Assembly: GCF_003865405.1 (NCBI RefSeq)
Contig: NZ_RQVQ01000016.1
Coordinates: 1 to 64,000, forward strand
Reading direction: 5' to 3'
Source: Paenimyroides tangerinum
Lineage (GTDB): Bacteria; Bacteroidota; Bacteroidia; Flavobacteriales; Flavobacteriaceae
Length of the DNA stretch: 64,000 nucleotides
The notes below the pieces were generated by a model. That model did not search any database. It saw only the letters and a program-made list of their open reading frames with translations, and was not told the DNA's origin. The position numbers and the translations under genes were made by a program. Of this stretch, positions 15,969 through 25,288 are shown in pieces (position 1 is the stretch's first letter; each line of letters begins with the position of its first letter).

Positions 15969-17897
15969 TTACTTTTTTATAAATTTTTTATGAAAAGTTC
16001 CCAAATCTGTAGCAATAACAGCGATGTAATTACCGCTTGATAAATGCGAAACTTCTATTGGACTACTTACGTTTTTTAATATTTTTTGTCCATTTAACGA
16101 AAAAACATCAATTGATTGAATTTGAAATTCGCCTTGTTTTTCGATGGTTAATAAATCTTGAACCGGATTTGGAGAAACCTGAATCGCATTAGAAAGTTTT
16201 TCAAAGTCATCATTTCCTAAAGTATAAGATTCGTTTTTCGTAATAATGTCTTTATCTGGATTGATTATCACATTGGTTGGAGCATAAAAAGGCAACTCAA
16301 CAATAAACTCTTGATTGTTTTGCGTGTGATTTAAGATAACCGTTTCACTCTGATTATTCGGTCCAACAAATTTGATTTTCACAGGCATTTCAAAAAACGA
16401 AACTGAATTATGAGAAGTCGTTTGTGATAAAATCACTCGCACTTGATTATTATCTAAAACCGAAACAGCTGCATCGTAAATTGGATAACCTTGACCGTAA
16501 ATCCAATCGTTAAAAAACTCAGTTAAATCTTGCCCTGAAGCGGTTTCTAAATGTGTTTTTAATTGTGTAGTAACTGTAAAATCATACGCTAAATTTGGGT
16601 CAGCTAAATAATTTTGCATTCCTTGAAAGAAAGCTGTATCACCTAAAACATAGCGCAACATATGAACTACCATCGAACCTTTATCGTAAGTCAATCTTCC
16701 GCTAAAAATACGATTTGAATCTTCTGCTTGTGCATCTGTTAAATATAAATTTCCATTTGGCAAACTTGTGATGTTCTGAATCTTACCATTTTTCCAATTA
16801 GTAAAAGCAGTTTCTCCATCTAAATGTTCATAAACCAAACCTGACATATATTCTGCAAAACCTTCATTTAACCAAATATCTTTCCAAGTTCCGCAAGTTA
16901 TTTTGTTTCCAAACCAATGGTGAGCTAATTCATGAGCAATCAAATCACGAGAAAAACTCCCCATGAACGAAACCGTTGTATGTTCCATTCCACCGCCCCA
17001 ACCAAATTGTGCGTGACCGTATTTTTCTTCGTGAAACGGATAAGTTTCAAACAAATCTTCAAACAAATTCATAATCGGTAACGTAACCGCAACCTGATTT
17101 ACCGCTGTATTATAATTTTCTGGATAAATGTAATTTACAATCGGAAAAGTGTTTGGAGCTGTTCCGGCAGTTTGCTGATAAATCTGATAATTGGTAACTG
17201 CAAAAGCAACTAAATAGGCCGGGATTGCATAATTATGTTGGTAATGAACTGTCTTTGTCCCATTGTTATTTGCTATTTCTGAAACTTCCAAACCGTTTGC
17301 AACACCTTTATAAGCTGAAGGAGCAGTAATATAGAAGTCAATATTTTCAATTTTATCTGACAAATCTTGTTTACACGGCCACCAATCTCGAGCACCAAAA
17401 GGTTCGGAAAGCGTCCACATAACAGGCGTTCCTTGATGTTGACTTGTTGTAAAAGCTTCATTCACATAAGTTGGCGAACCTGAATATGTAATTTCGACTT
17501 CACCAATTTGATTTAAAGCAACAGCTTGAGCCAAAGTTATATTCAATTCGTTATTTATGTGCGTAAAATTCAAAATCTGATTTCCTTGTTTAACTGTTGA
17601 AACCGCAAGCGGACTGCTCAAATCAAAAACTACTGAATTCATGGTTCCTGAAATGGCTTTAAAACGTGTAGTCACTTTTCCTGAAACGTTATAAACAGCA
17701 GGATTTACGGTTAATTCAATTTTATGATAACGAACGTCGTAATTTTGTGTATTGGGATTTAATTGAAACGCCATCTTCTTTTGAGCAGATTGCATTTCTC
17801 TTTCAATCATTTTTTGATAATCAGAATCGATATTGGCTGTTTGCGCAAAAGTTAATCCCGATGCAAGCAAACAACAAACAAGCCATTTAAATTTCAT
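15969..17897 (-). CDS. M1-family metallopeptidase with type IX secretion sorting domain
   Basis: The signal peptide is MKFKWLVCCLLASGLTFAQ. An M1 N-terminal beta domain is followed by the exopeptidase motif GGGMEH (301-306), the zinc site HELAHHWFGN (322-331) and the third ligand in NEGFAEY (Glu345). The C-terminal ~70 residues (from VSPNPVQDLLTI to GTFHKKFIKK) are a type A T9SS sorting domain (TIGR04183-like, with ISxNPxxD..., LSxGxY...KxxKK pattern). The enzyme should therefore cross the outer membrane through the type IX system and act as a secreted or surface aminopeptidase. At 642 residues it lacks the long ERAP-type C-terminal domain. Confidence 0.93.
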   Translation of the reverse strand: MKFKWLVCCLLASGLTFAQTANIDSDYQKMIEREMQSAQKKMAFQLNPNTQNYDVRYHKIELTVNPAVYNVSGKVTTRFKAISGTMNSVVFDLSSPLAVSTVKQGNQILNFTHINNELNITLAQAVALNQIGEVEITYSGSPTYVNEAFTTSQHQGTPVMWTLSEPFGARDWWPCKQDLSDKIENIDFYITAPSAYKGVANGLEVSEIANNNGTKTVHYQHNYAIPAYLVAFAVTNYQIYQQTAGTAPNTFPIVNYIYPENYNTAVNQVAVTLPIMNLFEDLFETYPFHEEKYGHAQFGWGGGMEHTTVSFMGSFSRDLIAHELAHHWFGNKITCGTWKDIWLNEGFAEYMSGLVYEHLDGETAFTNWKNGKIQNITSLPNGNLYLTDAQAEDSNRIFSGRLTYDKGSMVVHMLRYVLGDTAFFQGMQNYLADPNLAYDFTVTTQLKTHLETASGQDLTEFFNDWIYGQGYPIYDAAVSVLDNNQVRVILSQTTSHNSVSFFEMPVKIKFVGPNNQSETVILNHTQNNQEFIVELPFYAPTNVIINPDKDIITKNESYTLGNDDFEKLSNAIQVSPNPVQDLLTIEKQGEFQIQSIDVFSLNGQKILKNVSSPIEVSHLSSGNYIAVIATDLGTFHKKFIKK

Positions 17898-17916
17898 AAC
17901 CTTTTGATATTTAAAT

Positions 17917-17924
17917 CAAAAATA
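17917..17924 (-). promoter_or_regulatory. -7 box of the M1 peptidase gene
   Basis: TATTTTTG on the minus strand, 19 bp before the ATG. Confidence 0.5.
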
Positions 17925-18027
17925 GCATTAATTATCGAAAAAAACTCATAAAACTATTTGAATACAATTTTAATTACTACTCTAAAAAACAAACCGAACC
18001 AAAAACTCATTTTCCAACATTTTTTAC

Positions 18028-18035
18028 TAAATTTG
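18028..18035 (+). promoter_or_regulatory. -7 box of serS
   Basis: TAAATTTG, an exact TAnnTTTG match 26 bp before the ATG. Confidence 0.55.
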
Positions 18036-18061
18036 CTTTCTATAAATAACTTAATTTTATC

Positions 18062-19333
18062 ATGTTACAGATAGCATACATCAGAGAAAATCAAGAAAAA
18101 GTGATTAAAGCACTTGCTAAGAGAAATTTCGACGCAACGGAATCAATCGCATTAGTTGTTGAACTTGACGAAAAACGTAGAAGTACTCAAGTAGAATTAG
18201 ATAACCTTCTTGCTGAATCGAATAAGCTATCCAAAGAAATTGGTGAATTAATGAAAGCTGGTAAGAAAGAAGAAGCAGCTGCAATCAAAGAGCAAACAGC
18301 CGATTTTAAAGAAACGACGAAAAACCTTACCGAAGTTTTAAACTCAGTTACCGAGCAATTAGCACAAGAATTATATAAATTACCTAATACACCATCGGAT
18401 ATTGTTCCTGAAGGAAAATCTGCAGACGATAACTTAAACGTTTTCGAATCTGGCGAAATTCCTACATTACACGAAGGCGCAGTTCCACATTGGGATTTAA
18501 TTAAAAAATACGATATCATTGATTTTGAATTAGGTACAAAAATTACAGCACCTGGTTTTCCTGTTTACAAAGGAAAAGGAGCAAAATTACAACGTGCCTT
18601 AATTTCTTATTTCTTAGATAAAAATACAGAAGCTGGTTACAATGAGGTTCAAGTTCCACATTTAATCAATGAAGCTTCTGGTTACGGAACAGGTCAATTA
18701 CCAGACAAAGAAGGTCAAATGTATCACGATGCTAAAGACGATTTATATTTAATTCCTACGGCTGAAGTTCCAGTAACAAACATTTACCGCGATGTAATTT
18801 TACAAGAAAGCGAATTGCCTGTAACCGTAACAGGTTATACGCCATGTTTCCGTAGAGAAGCAGGTTCTTGGGGAGCTCACGTTCGCGGATTAAACCGTTT
18901 ACACCAATTTGATAAAGTAGAAATCGTTCGTATTGAACATCCAGAAAAATCTTACGAAGCTTTAGACGGAATGGTTGAACACGTAAAATCGATCTTAGAC
19001 GAATTAAAATTACCTTACCGTATTTTACGTTTATGTGGTGGTGATATGGGATTCACTTCAGCTTTAACTTATGATTTTGAAGTATATTCAACAGCTCAAG
19101 AACGTTGGTTAGAAATTTCATCAGTATCTAACTTTGAAACATTCCAAGCAAATCGTTTAAAATTACGTTTCAAAGGAAAAGACGGAAAAACCCAATTAGC
19201 ACATACATTAAACGGAAGTTCGTTAGCTTTACCACGTGTTTTAGCTGGTATTTTAGAAAATTATCAAACTCCAGAAGGTATCGTAATTCCAGAAGTATTA
19301 AGAAAATACACAGGATTCGATATCATTAACTAA
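18062..19333 (+). CDS. serS: Seryl-tRNA synthetase
   Basis: The 423-residue class II synthetase has an N-terminal two-helix coiled coil (residues ~30-105, rich in Glu and Lys) that recognises the long variable arm of tRNA-Ser. A catalytic domain follows, with motif 2 TPCFRREAGSWG and motif 3 near the end (LNGSSLALPRVLAGILENYQ). The region TAEVPVTNIYRD binds serine/ATP. Full length and intact. A terminator follows the gene, so DUF4286/rsmA are probably separately expressed. Confidence 0.97.
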   Translation: MLQIAYIRENQEKVIKALAKRNFDATESIALVVELDEKRRSTQVELDNLLAESNKLSKEIGELMKAGKKEEAAAIKEQTADFKETTKNLTEVLNSVTEQLAQELYKLPNTPSDIVPEGKSADDNLNVFESGEIPTLHEGAVPHWDLIKKYDIIDFELGTKITAPGFPVYKGKGAKLQRALISYFLDKNTEAGYNEVQVPHLINEASGYGTGQLPDKEGQMYHDAKDDLYLIPTAEVPVTNIYRDVILQESELPVTVTGYTPCFRREAGSWGAHVRGLNRLHQFDKVEIVRIEHPEKSYEALDGMVEHVKSILDELKLPYRILRLCGGDMGFTSALTYDFEVYSTAQERWLEISSVSNFETFQANRLKLRFKGKDGKTQLAHTLNGSSLALPRVLAGILENYQTPEGIVIPEVLRKYTGFDIIN

Positions 19334-19341
19334 CATAGAAA

Positions 19342-19371
19342 AGACACCAATCAAAAGTTGGTGTTTTTTTA
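19342..19371 (+). terminator. Terminator of serS
   Basis: ACACCAA / TTGGTGT hairpin followed by a run of seven T. Confidence 0.8.
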
Positions 19372-19385
19372 TCAAAACAAAAGCA

Positions 19386-19697
19386 ATGATTATTTATAAT
19401 ATTACTGTAAATATTGACGAAAGCGTTCATAACGAATGGTTAGAATGGATGCAAAACGAACATATTGCCAATATGATTGCTACTGGAAAATTTACCTCGG
19501 CGCGTTTGGTGAAAGTTTTAGTAAATGAAGATATGGGTGGCGTTACTTATTCGGTTCAATATGCATCTCCTGACAAAGAAACTTTAGACGCCTATTATAA
19601 AGAAAACGAAGCAGCATTAGATATGGAAGCTCGTAAACGTTTTGCTGATAAGATGTTGACTTTCTGTACCGAATTAGAAATCATCAGCGAACATTAA
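19386..19697 (+). CDS. DUF4286 family protein
   Basis: A 103-residue protein of the DUF4286 family: MIIYNITVNIDESVHNEWLEW, a W..WM..EHI.....TG.F signature, then YSVQYASPDKETLDAYY and a C-terminal ALDMEARKRFADKMLTF helix. The ferredoxin-like fold resembles small monooxygenase/dimeric alpha-beta-barrel proteins. Function is unknown. It sits 17 bp before rsmA, the usual arrangement in Flavobacteriaceae, and is likely in the rsmA-mgtE operon. Confidence 0.88.
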   Translation: MIIYNITVNIDESVHNEWLEWMQNEHIANMIATGKFTSARLVKVLVNEDMGGVTYSVQYASPDKETLDAYYKENEAALDMEARKRFADKMLTFCTELEIISEH

Positions 19698-19714
19698 TCG
19701 CCTAAAAAATTAAA

Positions 19715-20500
19715 ATGGAAAAAGTAAGAGCAAAAAAACATTTGGGTCAGCATTTTTTGAATGACGAATCAGTCGCTAAAAATATTGCCGATGCACTTAC
19801 GTTAGAAGGTTATACAAAAGTTCTGGAAATTGGACCAGGAATGGGAGTTTTAACCAAATATTTATTAGACAAACCTATCGAAACTTTTGTGGTTGAAATC
19901 GATAAGGAATCTGTGGTTTATTTAGAAAAAAATTACGAAAAACTTCACGATCATATAATTGGCGAAGATTTCTTAAAATATAATATCAAAAAGGTTTTCA
20001 ACGAAGAACCGTTTGCCATTATCGGAAATTTCCCTTACAATATTTCTACGCAAATTGTTTTTAGAACCTTAGAAATGCGTAACCAAATACCAGAATTTGC
20101 AGGAATGTTCCAAAAAGAAGTTGCAGAACGTATTTGTGAAAAGAAAGGAAGTAAAGCTTACGGAATTCTTTCTGTTTTATGCCAAGCTTTCTATGATGTA
20201 GAATATTTATTTACAGTTTCTGAACACGTTTTCACACCACCTCCAAAAGTAAAATCTGGAGTTATGCGAATGAAACGTAAAGAAAACTATCATTTACCTT
20301 GTAGTGAAAAATTATTCTTTACGGTTGTAAAAACAGCTTTCAATCAAAGACGAAAAACGTTAAGAAACAGCATCAAAAGTTTAATCAATGACGAAATTAA
20401 AGACGACGAAATCTTTAACTTACGCCCAGAACAATTAGGATTCGAAGAATTTATAACCATCACTCAAAAAATAGAAGCGTATGGAATTCAAAATCAGTAA
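19715..20500 (+). CDS. rsmA: 16S rRNA dimethyladenosine transferase
   Basis: KsgA/RsmA family. The N-terminal [12 protein letters not shown] signature is followed by the SAM motif [12 protein letters not shown] (residues 37-48), the acidic VVEID, and the catalytic NFPYNIS (Asn105-Tyr108, N-x-P-Y of N6-adenine methyltransferases). The C-terminal helical domain has [13 protein letters not shown], which binds RNA. It dimethylates A1518/A1519 of 16S rRNA during 30S assembly. The 3' end overlaps mgtE by 20 bp. Confidence 0.97.
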   Translation: MEKVRAKKHLGQHFLNDESVAKNIADALTLEGYTKVLEIGPGMGVLTKYLLDKPIETFVVEIDKESVVYLEKNYEKLHDHIIGEDFLKYNIKKVFNEEPFAIIGNFPYNISTQIVFRTLEMRNQIPEFAGMFQKEVAERICEKKGSKAYGILSVLCQAFYDVEYLFTVSEHVFTPPPKVKSGVMRMKRKENYHLPCSEKLFFTVVKTAFNQRRKTLRNSIKSLINDEIKDDEIFNLRPEQLGFEEFITITQKIEAYGIQNQ

Positions 20501-21833
20501 AGAATTTATCACGGAAATTGAATCTTTAATTTCTGCAAAAAACGAGCAGGCGATACTTCAGCTACTCGAAGATATTCACTTTGCTGATATTGCCGAATTG
20601 ATGAACGAACTTAAAAGTGTAGATGCAGGTTATCTGTTTAAGCTTTTAGATTCAGAAATCAGTTCAGAAATTCTTTTGGAACTTGATGATGAAGTTCGTG
20701 AAAAAATCTTAAGTGAACTTTCGGCAAAAGAAATTGCTGAAGAGTTGGATGAGATGGATACCGATGACGCGGTAGATATTATTGCCGAACTTTCTGAAGA
20801 AATGAAAGACGAGGTAATTTCCGAACTTGAAGATTTCGAACACGCCAAAGATATTGTTGAACTTTTGCGTTACGATGAAGATACCGCCGGAGGTTTGATG
20901 GCGAAAGAATATATTCAGGTTAACGAAAACTGGAATGTTTTAACGTGTATTCAAGAAATTCGTAAACAAGCCGAAAACGTTTCTCGAGTACATTCAATTT
21001 ACGTAGTTGATGACGAAGAAAGGTTGAAAGGTCGTTTATCTTTAAAAGATTTAATTACTTCTTCGACAACCACAAAAGTATTAGACATTTATATTCCAAA
21101 AGTTGATTCAGTAAAAGTTGACACCGAAGATACCGAAGTAGCTCGTATTATGCAGAAATACGATTTAGAAGCTATTCCAGTTGTTGATGAAACCAATCGC
21201 TTAGTTGGACGAATTACCATTGACGATATCGTTGACGTCATCAAAGAAGAAGCCGACCGTGATTACCAAATGGCTGCCGGTATCTCGCAAGACGTTGAAG
21301 CCGATGACAGTATTTGGGAATTAACAAAAGCTCGTTTACCTTGGTTAATGCTAGCTTTGATAGGAAGTTTTGTTGCCGTAAGTGTTTCGCAAACATTTAG
21401 TGACGCGATGGAGGAATATAAAATTCTATTTTTCTTTACGCCATTAATTGCCGCTATGGCTGGAAATGTTGGCGTGCAATCTTCTGCGATTATAGTTCAA
21501 GGTATTGCAAACAATTCATTAACTGGTTCGCTGTTTAAACGATTAACAAAAGAAATGTTACTTAGTTTATTTAACAGTACCATTTTGGCGGTTATTCTTT
21601 TATTTGGAACTCATTTTTTAATGGAAACCACTTACGAAATGTCTTTCACGATCGGAACTGCATTGGTAATGGTAATGGTAATTGCAAGTTTAATTGGAAC
21701 CTTTGTACCTATTTTATTAAACAAATACGGCATTGACCCAGCAATTGCAACCGGACCTTTCATCACAACAAGTAATGACATTTTCGGAATTTTTATTTAT
21801 TTCTCAATTGCAAAAATCATTTTAGGATTTTAA
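20481..21833 (+). CDS. mgtE: Magnesium transporter MgtE
   Basis: The acidic superhelical N domain (residues 1-125, many Glu/Asp, [17 protein letters not shown]) is followed by two CBS domains (~130-250; [27 protein letters not shown]). Five TM helices (~280-450) contain the selectivity region [16 protein letters not shown]. The cytosolic domains close the pore when intracellular Mg2+ is high. The 450-residue length is typical. It overlaps rsmA and ends before a strong hairpin shared with the convergent gene. Confidence 0.96.
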   Translation: MEFKISKEFITEIESLISAKNEQAILQLLEDIHFADIAELMNELKSVDAGYLFKLLDSEISSEILLELDDEVREKILSELSAKEIAEELDEMDTDDAVDIIAELSEEMKDEVISELEDFEHAKDIVELLRYDEDTAGGLMAKEYIQVNENWNVLTCIQEIRKQAENVSRVHSIYVVDDEERLKGRLSLKDLITSSTTTKVLDIYIPKVDSVKVDTEDTEVARIMQKYDLEAIPVVDETNRLVGRITIDDIVDVIKEEADRDYQMAAGISQDVEADDSIWELTKARLPWLMLALIGSFVAVSVSQTFSDAMEEYKILFFFTPLIAAMAGNVGVQSSAIIVQGIANNSLTGSLFKRLTKEMLLSLFNSTILAVILLFGTHFLMETTYEMSFTIGTALVMVMVIASLIGTFVPILLNKYGIDPAIATGPFITTSNDIFGIFIYFSIAKIILGF

Positions 21834-21837
21834 ATAC

Positions 21838-21865
21838 AAAACGCTTCTCGATAGAAGCGTTTTTG
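21838..21865. terminator. Terminator between convergent genes
   Basis: AAAACGCTTCT / AGAAGCGTTTT hairpin with a T-rich 3' end; it serves mgtE and possibly the opposite gene. Confidence 0.8.
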
Positions 21866-21866
21866 G

Positions 21867-22913
21867 TTAATTTAATTCAAATAAAGACTTCGTTGGATTT
21901 TCACTTTTCCATATTTTTATTAATTTATTTACATCACACGGAGAATTCAAAATATCTCTTTCTAATATCTTATCATTTAAATAAACAAAATCTCCAGCTC
22001 TGTATCCGTTTTTGTATAATAAACTATTATGATTTATAGTGGATATCATAATTTTGGAATCATTTACATCAAAATAAATTCCCTCATCTTTAATCTTGAA
22101 ATCAATTTTATTTTTTGAAATATAAATTTTACTCTTTCTAAAATCAAAAATAACTTTTTGAAACTTTTTAAAAAAACCAATCCCAATTAGATTATGATTT
22201 GCGGATGAAGAATATCTTATATCATTAGTTAACAAATTATTATTAAAAAAAATCAACTCAATATCTTTTAAAAATTCAATTGTCTTAACATTTGAACCAT
22301 TAGCTCCAAAATAAGTAATATCGACATAATCAATTGAATTATTATAATTTACAATTTTATTCTTAATAAGAATTTCAGCACTAAATCCTAAATCTAATAA
22401 AAAATTAATTTTTTCTCCAGCTAAGCTTGCTTTAATTTTATATCTATAATTAAAACTATCAAAAGTTAATGGTATTTCAATATAATCTTTATCATCAAAT
22501 AAACTCAAGTCTTCTAAAACTTTAAATTCTTGTTTTTCAAAGTTGAAAAATAAAATTTTTTCATCTAATGCATCAATTCCTAAAAAAACATCAATATCTA
22601 AACAGTCTTTCATTTTACCAATTGTTAAAGCCTTCGTTTTTAAAGGTCCAAAACCGAAAAGATTAAGATCTAATTTTTGCTTTCCTCTGAATTGTTTTTT
22701 ATTATTGATATCTTTAATTAACATAAATCCTAAAGTTTTGTCACCAATTTTTTTTTCAGTAGAAACAAAAGTTGGAGCAGCCGTATCAAAGCTATAAGTA
22801 ATGTTATTAATTGAATCAAAAATAGCTGGAAAACCATTTATATAATTAAAACTAGTTTGAGAATAAACAGAGTGAAAACTCAAAAAAAACAATAAATATT
22901 TCAATTTAGACAT
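21867..22913 (-). CDS. Retropepsin-like aspartyl protease with C-terminal PDZ, active sites degenerate
   Basis: After a signal peptide (LKYLLFFLSFHSVYSQ), two retropepsin-like halves can be seen. The first has YSFDTAAPTFV (Asp43-Thr-Ala) and FLGIDAL; the second has NFLLDLGFSAE (Asp174-Leu-Gly) and LIGIGFFKKF, with the D-T/S-G triad altered in both halves. A PDZ-like domain (~275-340) contains NHNSLLYKNGYRAGDFVYLND. Bacteroidota aspartyl protease-PDZ proteins normally keep at least one DTG, so activity is uncertain. Base use is more A+T rich than in mgtE. The lipoprotein gene upstream on the same strand may be cotranscribed, though a hairpin lies between. Confidence 0.7.
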   Translation of the reverse strand: MSKLKYLLFFLSFHSVYSQTSFNYINGFPAIFDSINNITYSFDTAAPTFVSTEKKIGDKTLGFMLIKDINNKKQFRGKQKLDLNLFGFGPLKTKALTIGKMKDCLDIDVFLGIDALDEKILFFNFEKQEFKVLEDLSLFDDKDYIEIPLTFDSFNYRYKIKASLAGEKINFLLDLGFSAEILIKNKIVNYNNSIDYVDITYFGANGSNVKTIEFLKDIELIFFNNNLLTNDIRYSSSANHNLIGIGFFKKFQKVIFDFRKSKIYISKNKIDFKIKDEGIYFDVNDSKIMISTINHNSLLYKNGYRAGDFVYLNDKILERDILNSPCDVNKLIKIWKSENPTKSLFELN

Positions 22914-22929
22914 AATGAATTAATTATAA

Positions 22930-22964
22930 TATGTATCCCGTCGTTTTATTCAACGGGATACATA
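22930..22964 (-). terminator. Hairpin downstream of the lipoprotein gene
   Basis: TATGTATCCCGT / ACGGGATACATA imperfect stem of about 12 bp. The following bases are A/T mixed rather than a clean T run, so it may be a terminator or attenuator before the retropepsin-like gene. Confidence 0.5.
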
Positions 22965-22973
22965 AAGTGATTT

Positions 22974-23723
22974 CTAATGTGTAGAAACTTCCCACCCTAT
23001 TTTAACAGTATCAACAAGAAGAACTGCACCTGAAGCAGCAACTGTAACACCAATCTGCACAGCTGGTGTCGCAGGTGCAGTAATAATTGCAGCTGCTGTA
23101 TCAACTAATGCAGCTGCCACCCATCTTAGCCACCCTAATTTTCTCTTATAAATAGTATTTTCAGGAGGTGATTGGTCGTATTTATACCAAAAATCAGAAC
23201 TATTCTTAAAAGTAGCAATCATTTTAAATAAATGTTCTTTATCGTAATGAGAAAAATTAGAATCGTTCACTTCAATTTCTTTAGCCTTAGCATAATCAAT
23301 TGCTTGTTGGAATGTAATTATATCCTGTTTAGATGAAATAGAAGTAATAAATTCGAATGCAAAATCCTGTGCATTTGTTGATAGACCTGAATTAATCAAA
23401 CTTTTTTTATCAAAAGTAAAAGTTTTTTCAGTAAAATTATAACCAACTTTTTCCAATTCGTTTATTGACACAACATTAGATGATGTATAATTATTAATAT
23501 TTTCAATGATCCCATCTAAATTTTCCTCAGAATAAAAAAAGGAATTTTCTAAAATTTCATTATGTTGAATACCAAAATTTTCTTGCGGATTTATAAAAAT
23601 TTCACGACTCTTAAAATCCTTCGATATAATTTCTGCTTCACTCTCATTACTACAAGAATAAAAAGCAAATGACAAAATTGAAATTGTCGTAATACTAAGA
23701 ATAAAATTATTAATTTTTTTCAT
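22974..23723 (-). CDS. Lipoprotein with hydrophobic Ala/Val-rich C-terminus, unknown function
   Basis: The lipoprotein signal is KKINNFILSITTISILSFAFYSC-SNESEAE. Residues ~25-190 are polar and helical (FQQAIDYAKAKEIEV, DKEHLFKMIATF). Residues ~198-249 switch to a basic then strongly hydrophobic segment (KRKLGWLRWVAAALVDT, then AAAIITAPATPAVQIGVTV) rich in small residues, resembling a membrane-inserting hairpin. No family is recognised. The upstream DNA contains a 28-bp perfect palindrome and an (AAT)6 element shared with the GLPGLI array, so expression is probably specially controlled. Confidence 0.6.
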   Translation of the reverse strand: MKKINNFILSITTISILSFAFYSCSNESEAEIISKDFKSREIFINPQENFGIQHNEILENSFFYSEENLDGIIENINNYTSSNVVSINELEKVGYNFTEKTFTFDKKSLINSGLSTNAQDFAFEFITSISSKQDIITFQQAIDYAKAKEIEVNDSNFSHYDKEHLFKMIATFKNSSDFWYKYDQSPPENTIYKRKLGWLRWVAAALVDTAAAIITAPATPAVQIGVTVAASGAVLLVDTVKIGWEVSTH

Positions 23724-23804
23724 AAAAGATAAATTTTTAATTTGGTCAATTAAACCAAAACATTAGTTATTGATTATACAACCCATTTGATTGTATATAC
23801 TTTT

Positions 23805-23832
23805 TTATTTAATAAAGCGCTTTATTAAATAA
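23805..23832. promoter_or_regulatory. 28-bp perfect palindrome
   Basis: The arm TTATTTAATAAAGC is followed immediately by its exact reverse complement. It lies 82 bp upstream of the lipoprotein start. It is too AT-rich and loopless for an efficient terminator, so an operator for a dimeric regulator is the likeliest reading. A second inverted repeat (TATACAA ... TTGTATA) lies just to its left (about 23775-23798). Confidence 0.6.
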
Positions 23833-23854
23833 TTTTGTTAAAATTTAACTTTTC

Positions 23855-23910
23855 AATAATAATAATAATAATACAAAACAATAGAAATCAATAAATTAGA
23901 TTAAAATTCT
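23855..23910 (-). repeat. (AAT)6 plus conserved box, copy 1
   Basis: AAT repeated six times (23855-23872), then ACAAAACAATA and, a few bases on, AAATTAGAT. Near-identical copies occur at 30123 and 31696 with five and four AAT units, all upstream of minus-strand genes. Confidence 0.8.
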
Positions 23911-24124
23911 AAATAAAATACAAATCATAACAAATTAACATTGTATAAAAAAATTTACACTTCAAATAATCTTTAATTGAATTTTCTGACAGATAAAATC
24001 ACTCAACAAATTAAAGATTTCAGAATAAAAAGGTTCATTTTTTTTATCTAAAAAATCATTTCTAACTATTAGTACATAAATAAAATAAAATTTTCATTAC
24101 TTTTAAACTGTAAAAAAATCAGTA

Positions 24125-25063
24125 ATGAAAATACTCCATTTAGACACCAATCACGAATTAATGCTTGAACAATTAGCGCAAGCTGGTTTTGAAAATCACG
24201 AAGATTACAGCTCATCAAAAGAAGTAATTGAACAAAAAATTGCCGACTATGATGGTATCATTTTAAGAAGCAGATTCAAAATAGATAAAACCTTTTTAGA
24301 CGCTGCAACTAACCTTAAATTCATTGGACGTGTTGGAGCTGGTTTAGAAAACATCGATTGTGAATATGCGCAAAGTAAAGGAATCAAATTGATTGCCGCT
24401 CCAGAAGGAAACAGTACTTCGGTTGGTGAACATGCTTTGGGAATGTTACTTTGCTTGATGAATAAACTCAATTTAGTGGACCAAGAAGTGAGAAATGGAA
24501 TTTGGTTACGCGAAGAAAATCGAGGTTTTGAAATCGAAGGAAAAACCGTTGGAATCATCGGTTACGGAAATATGGGAAAAGCTTTAGCACAACGTTTACA
24601 AGGTTTTAATTGCAATGTTATATGTTACGACATCAAACCAAACGTTGGCAATAAAAACGCTAAACAAGTTTCGTTAAACGAATTATTCGAACAAACAGAC
24701 ATTCTGAGTTTACACACACCGCAAACTCCTGAAACATACCATTTGATTAACGAATCGTTCATTTCGAACTTTAAAAAACCGTTTTGGTTTGTGAACACTG
24801 CAAGAGGAAAATCGGTTAATACCGCAGCTTTAGTTGATGCTTTAAAAACCGATAAAGTTTTGGGCGCCGCTTTAGATGTTCTCGAATATGAAAAATCGTC
24901 ATTCGAAAATATGTTCTCGGATAACGAACTTCCTGAACCAATGCAACACTTAATCACTGCAAAAAACGTTCTTTTAGCACCACACATCGCCGGTTGGACA
25001 ATCGAAAGCAAACGTAAATTAGCACAAGTTATCGTTGATAAAATTATAGCTAATTTTAATTAG
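24125..25063 (+). CDS. D-2-hydroxyacid dehydrogenase (phosphoglycerate dehydrogenase-like)
   Basis: The 312-residue NAD-dependent dehydrogenase has the Rossmann motif VGIIGYGNMGKALAQRL. It also has the substrate/catalytic Arg in FVNTARGKSV, and the catalytic His in LLAPHIAGWTIES. The N-terminal ILRSRFKIDKTFLDAA and VGAGLENID belong to the catalytic domain. It lacks the C-terminal ACT domain of classical SerA, as do many Bacteroidota paralogues. Substrate (3-phosphoglycerate or another 2-hydroxyacid) is not determined. It stands alone. Confidence 0.88.
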   Translation: MKILHLDTNHELMLEQLAQAGFENHEDYSSSKEVIEQKIADYDGIILRSRFKIDKTFLDAATNLKFIGRVGAGLENIDCEYAQSKGIKLIAAPEGNSTSVGEHALGMLLCLMNKLNLVDQEVRNGIWLREENRGFEIEGKTVGIIGYGNMGKALAQRLQGFNCNVICYDIKPNVGNKNAKQVSLNELFEQTDILSLHTPQTPETYHLINESFISNFKKPFWFVNTARGKSVNTAALVDALKTDKVLGAALDVLEYEKSSFENMFSDNELPEPMQHLITAKNVLLAPHIAGWTIESKRKLAQVIVDKIIANFN

Positions 25064-25064
25064 A

Positions 25065-25153
25065 AGCTATTTCCAGCTTTCCGCTATATCTTTTAATGTT
25101 ACCTTCGACTCCGCTCAGGCAACATTAAAAGGATGCCGCTACAATCTGGGCTA
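25065..25153 (+). repeat. Dispersed intergenic repeat, copy A
   Basis: Conserved ends CCAGCTTTCCGCTATATC and AAAAGGATGCCGCT...CAATCTGGGCT flank a variable hairpin centre (AATGTT...AACATT). Outer CCAG/CTGG and AGC/GCT also pair, so the whole element can fold. Related copies lie at about 38943 and 46753. Confidence 0.8.
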
Positions 25154-25158
25154 AAACT

Positions 25159-25200
25159 TAAAACCTGCAAAATAATTCGTTTTGCAGGTTTTATTTTATT
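25159..25200 (+). terminator. Terminator-like hairpin
   Basis: AAAACCTGCAAAA / TTTTGCAGGTTTT stem followed by ATTTTATTT, downstream of the dehydrogenase and the repeat. Confidence 0.75.
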
Positions 25201-25219
25201 TCGACATTATAGAACAATC

Positions 25220-25252
25220 AACTCCGACAGAGTTCGAAACTCTGTCGGAGTT
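25220..25252. repeat. 15-bp perfect inverted repeat
   Basis: AACTCCGACAGAGTT, three loop bases, then its exact complement. One arm recurs at 46696-46710. It lies between the converging ends of the dehydrogenase and the TonB-dependent receptor gene. Confidence 0.8.
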
Positions 25253-25288
25253 AAACTATTATTTCGTTATAACTTTTACTTTTTATCC

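Larger units (their letters stand above)
23724..24124. other. 401-bp intergenic region, AT-rich, regulatory
   Basis: No coding frame is visible. It holds the palindrome and AAT box listed separately. The rest, up to the hydroxyacid dehydrogenase start at 24125, shows no recognisable element. Confidence 0.6.
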
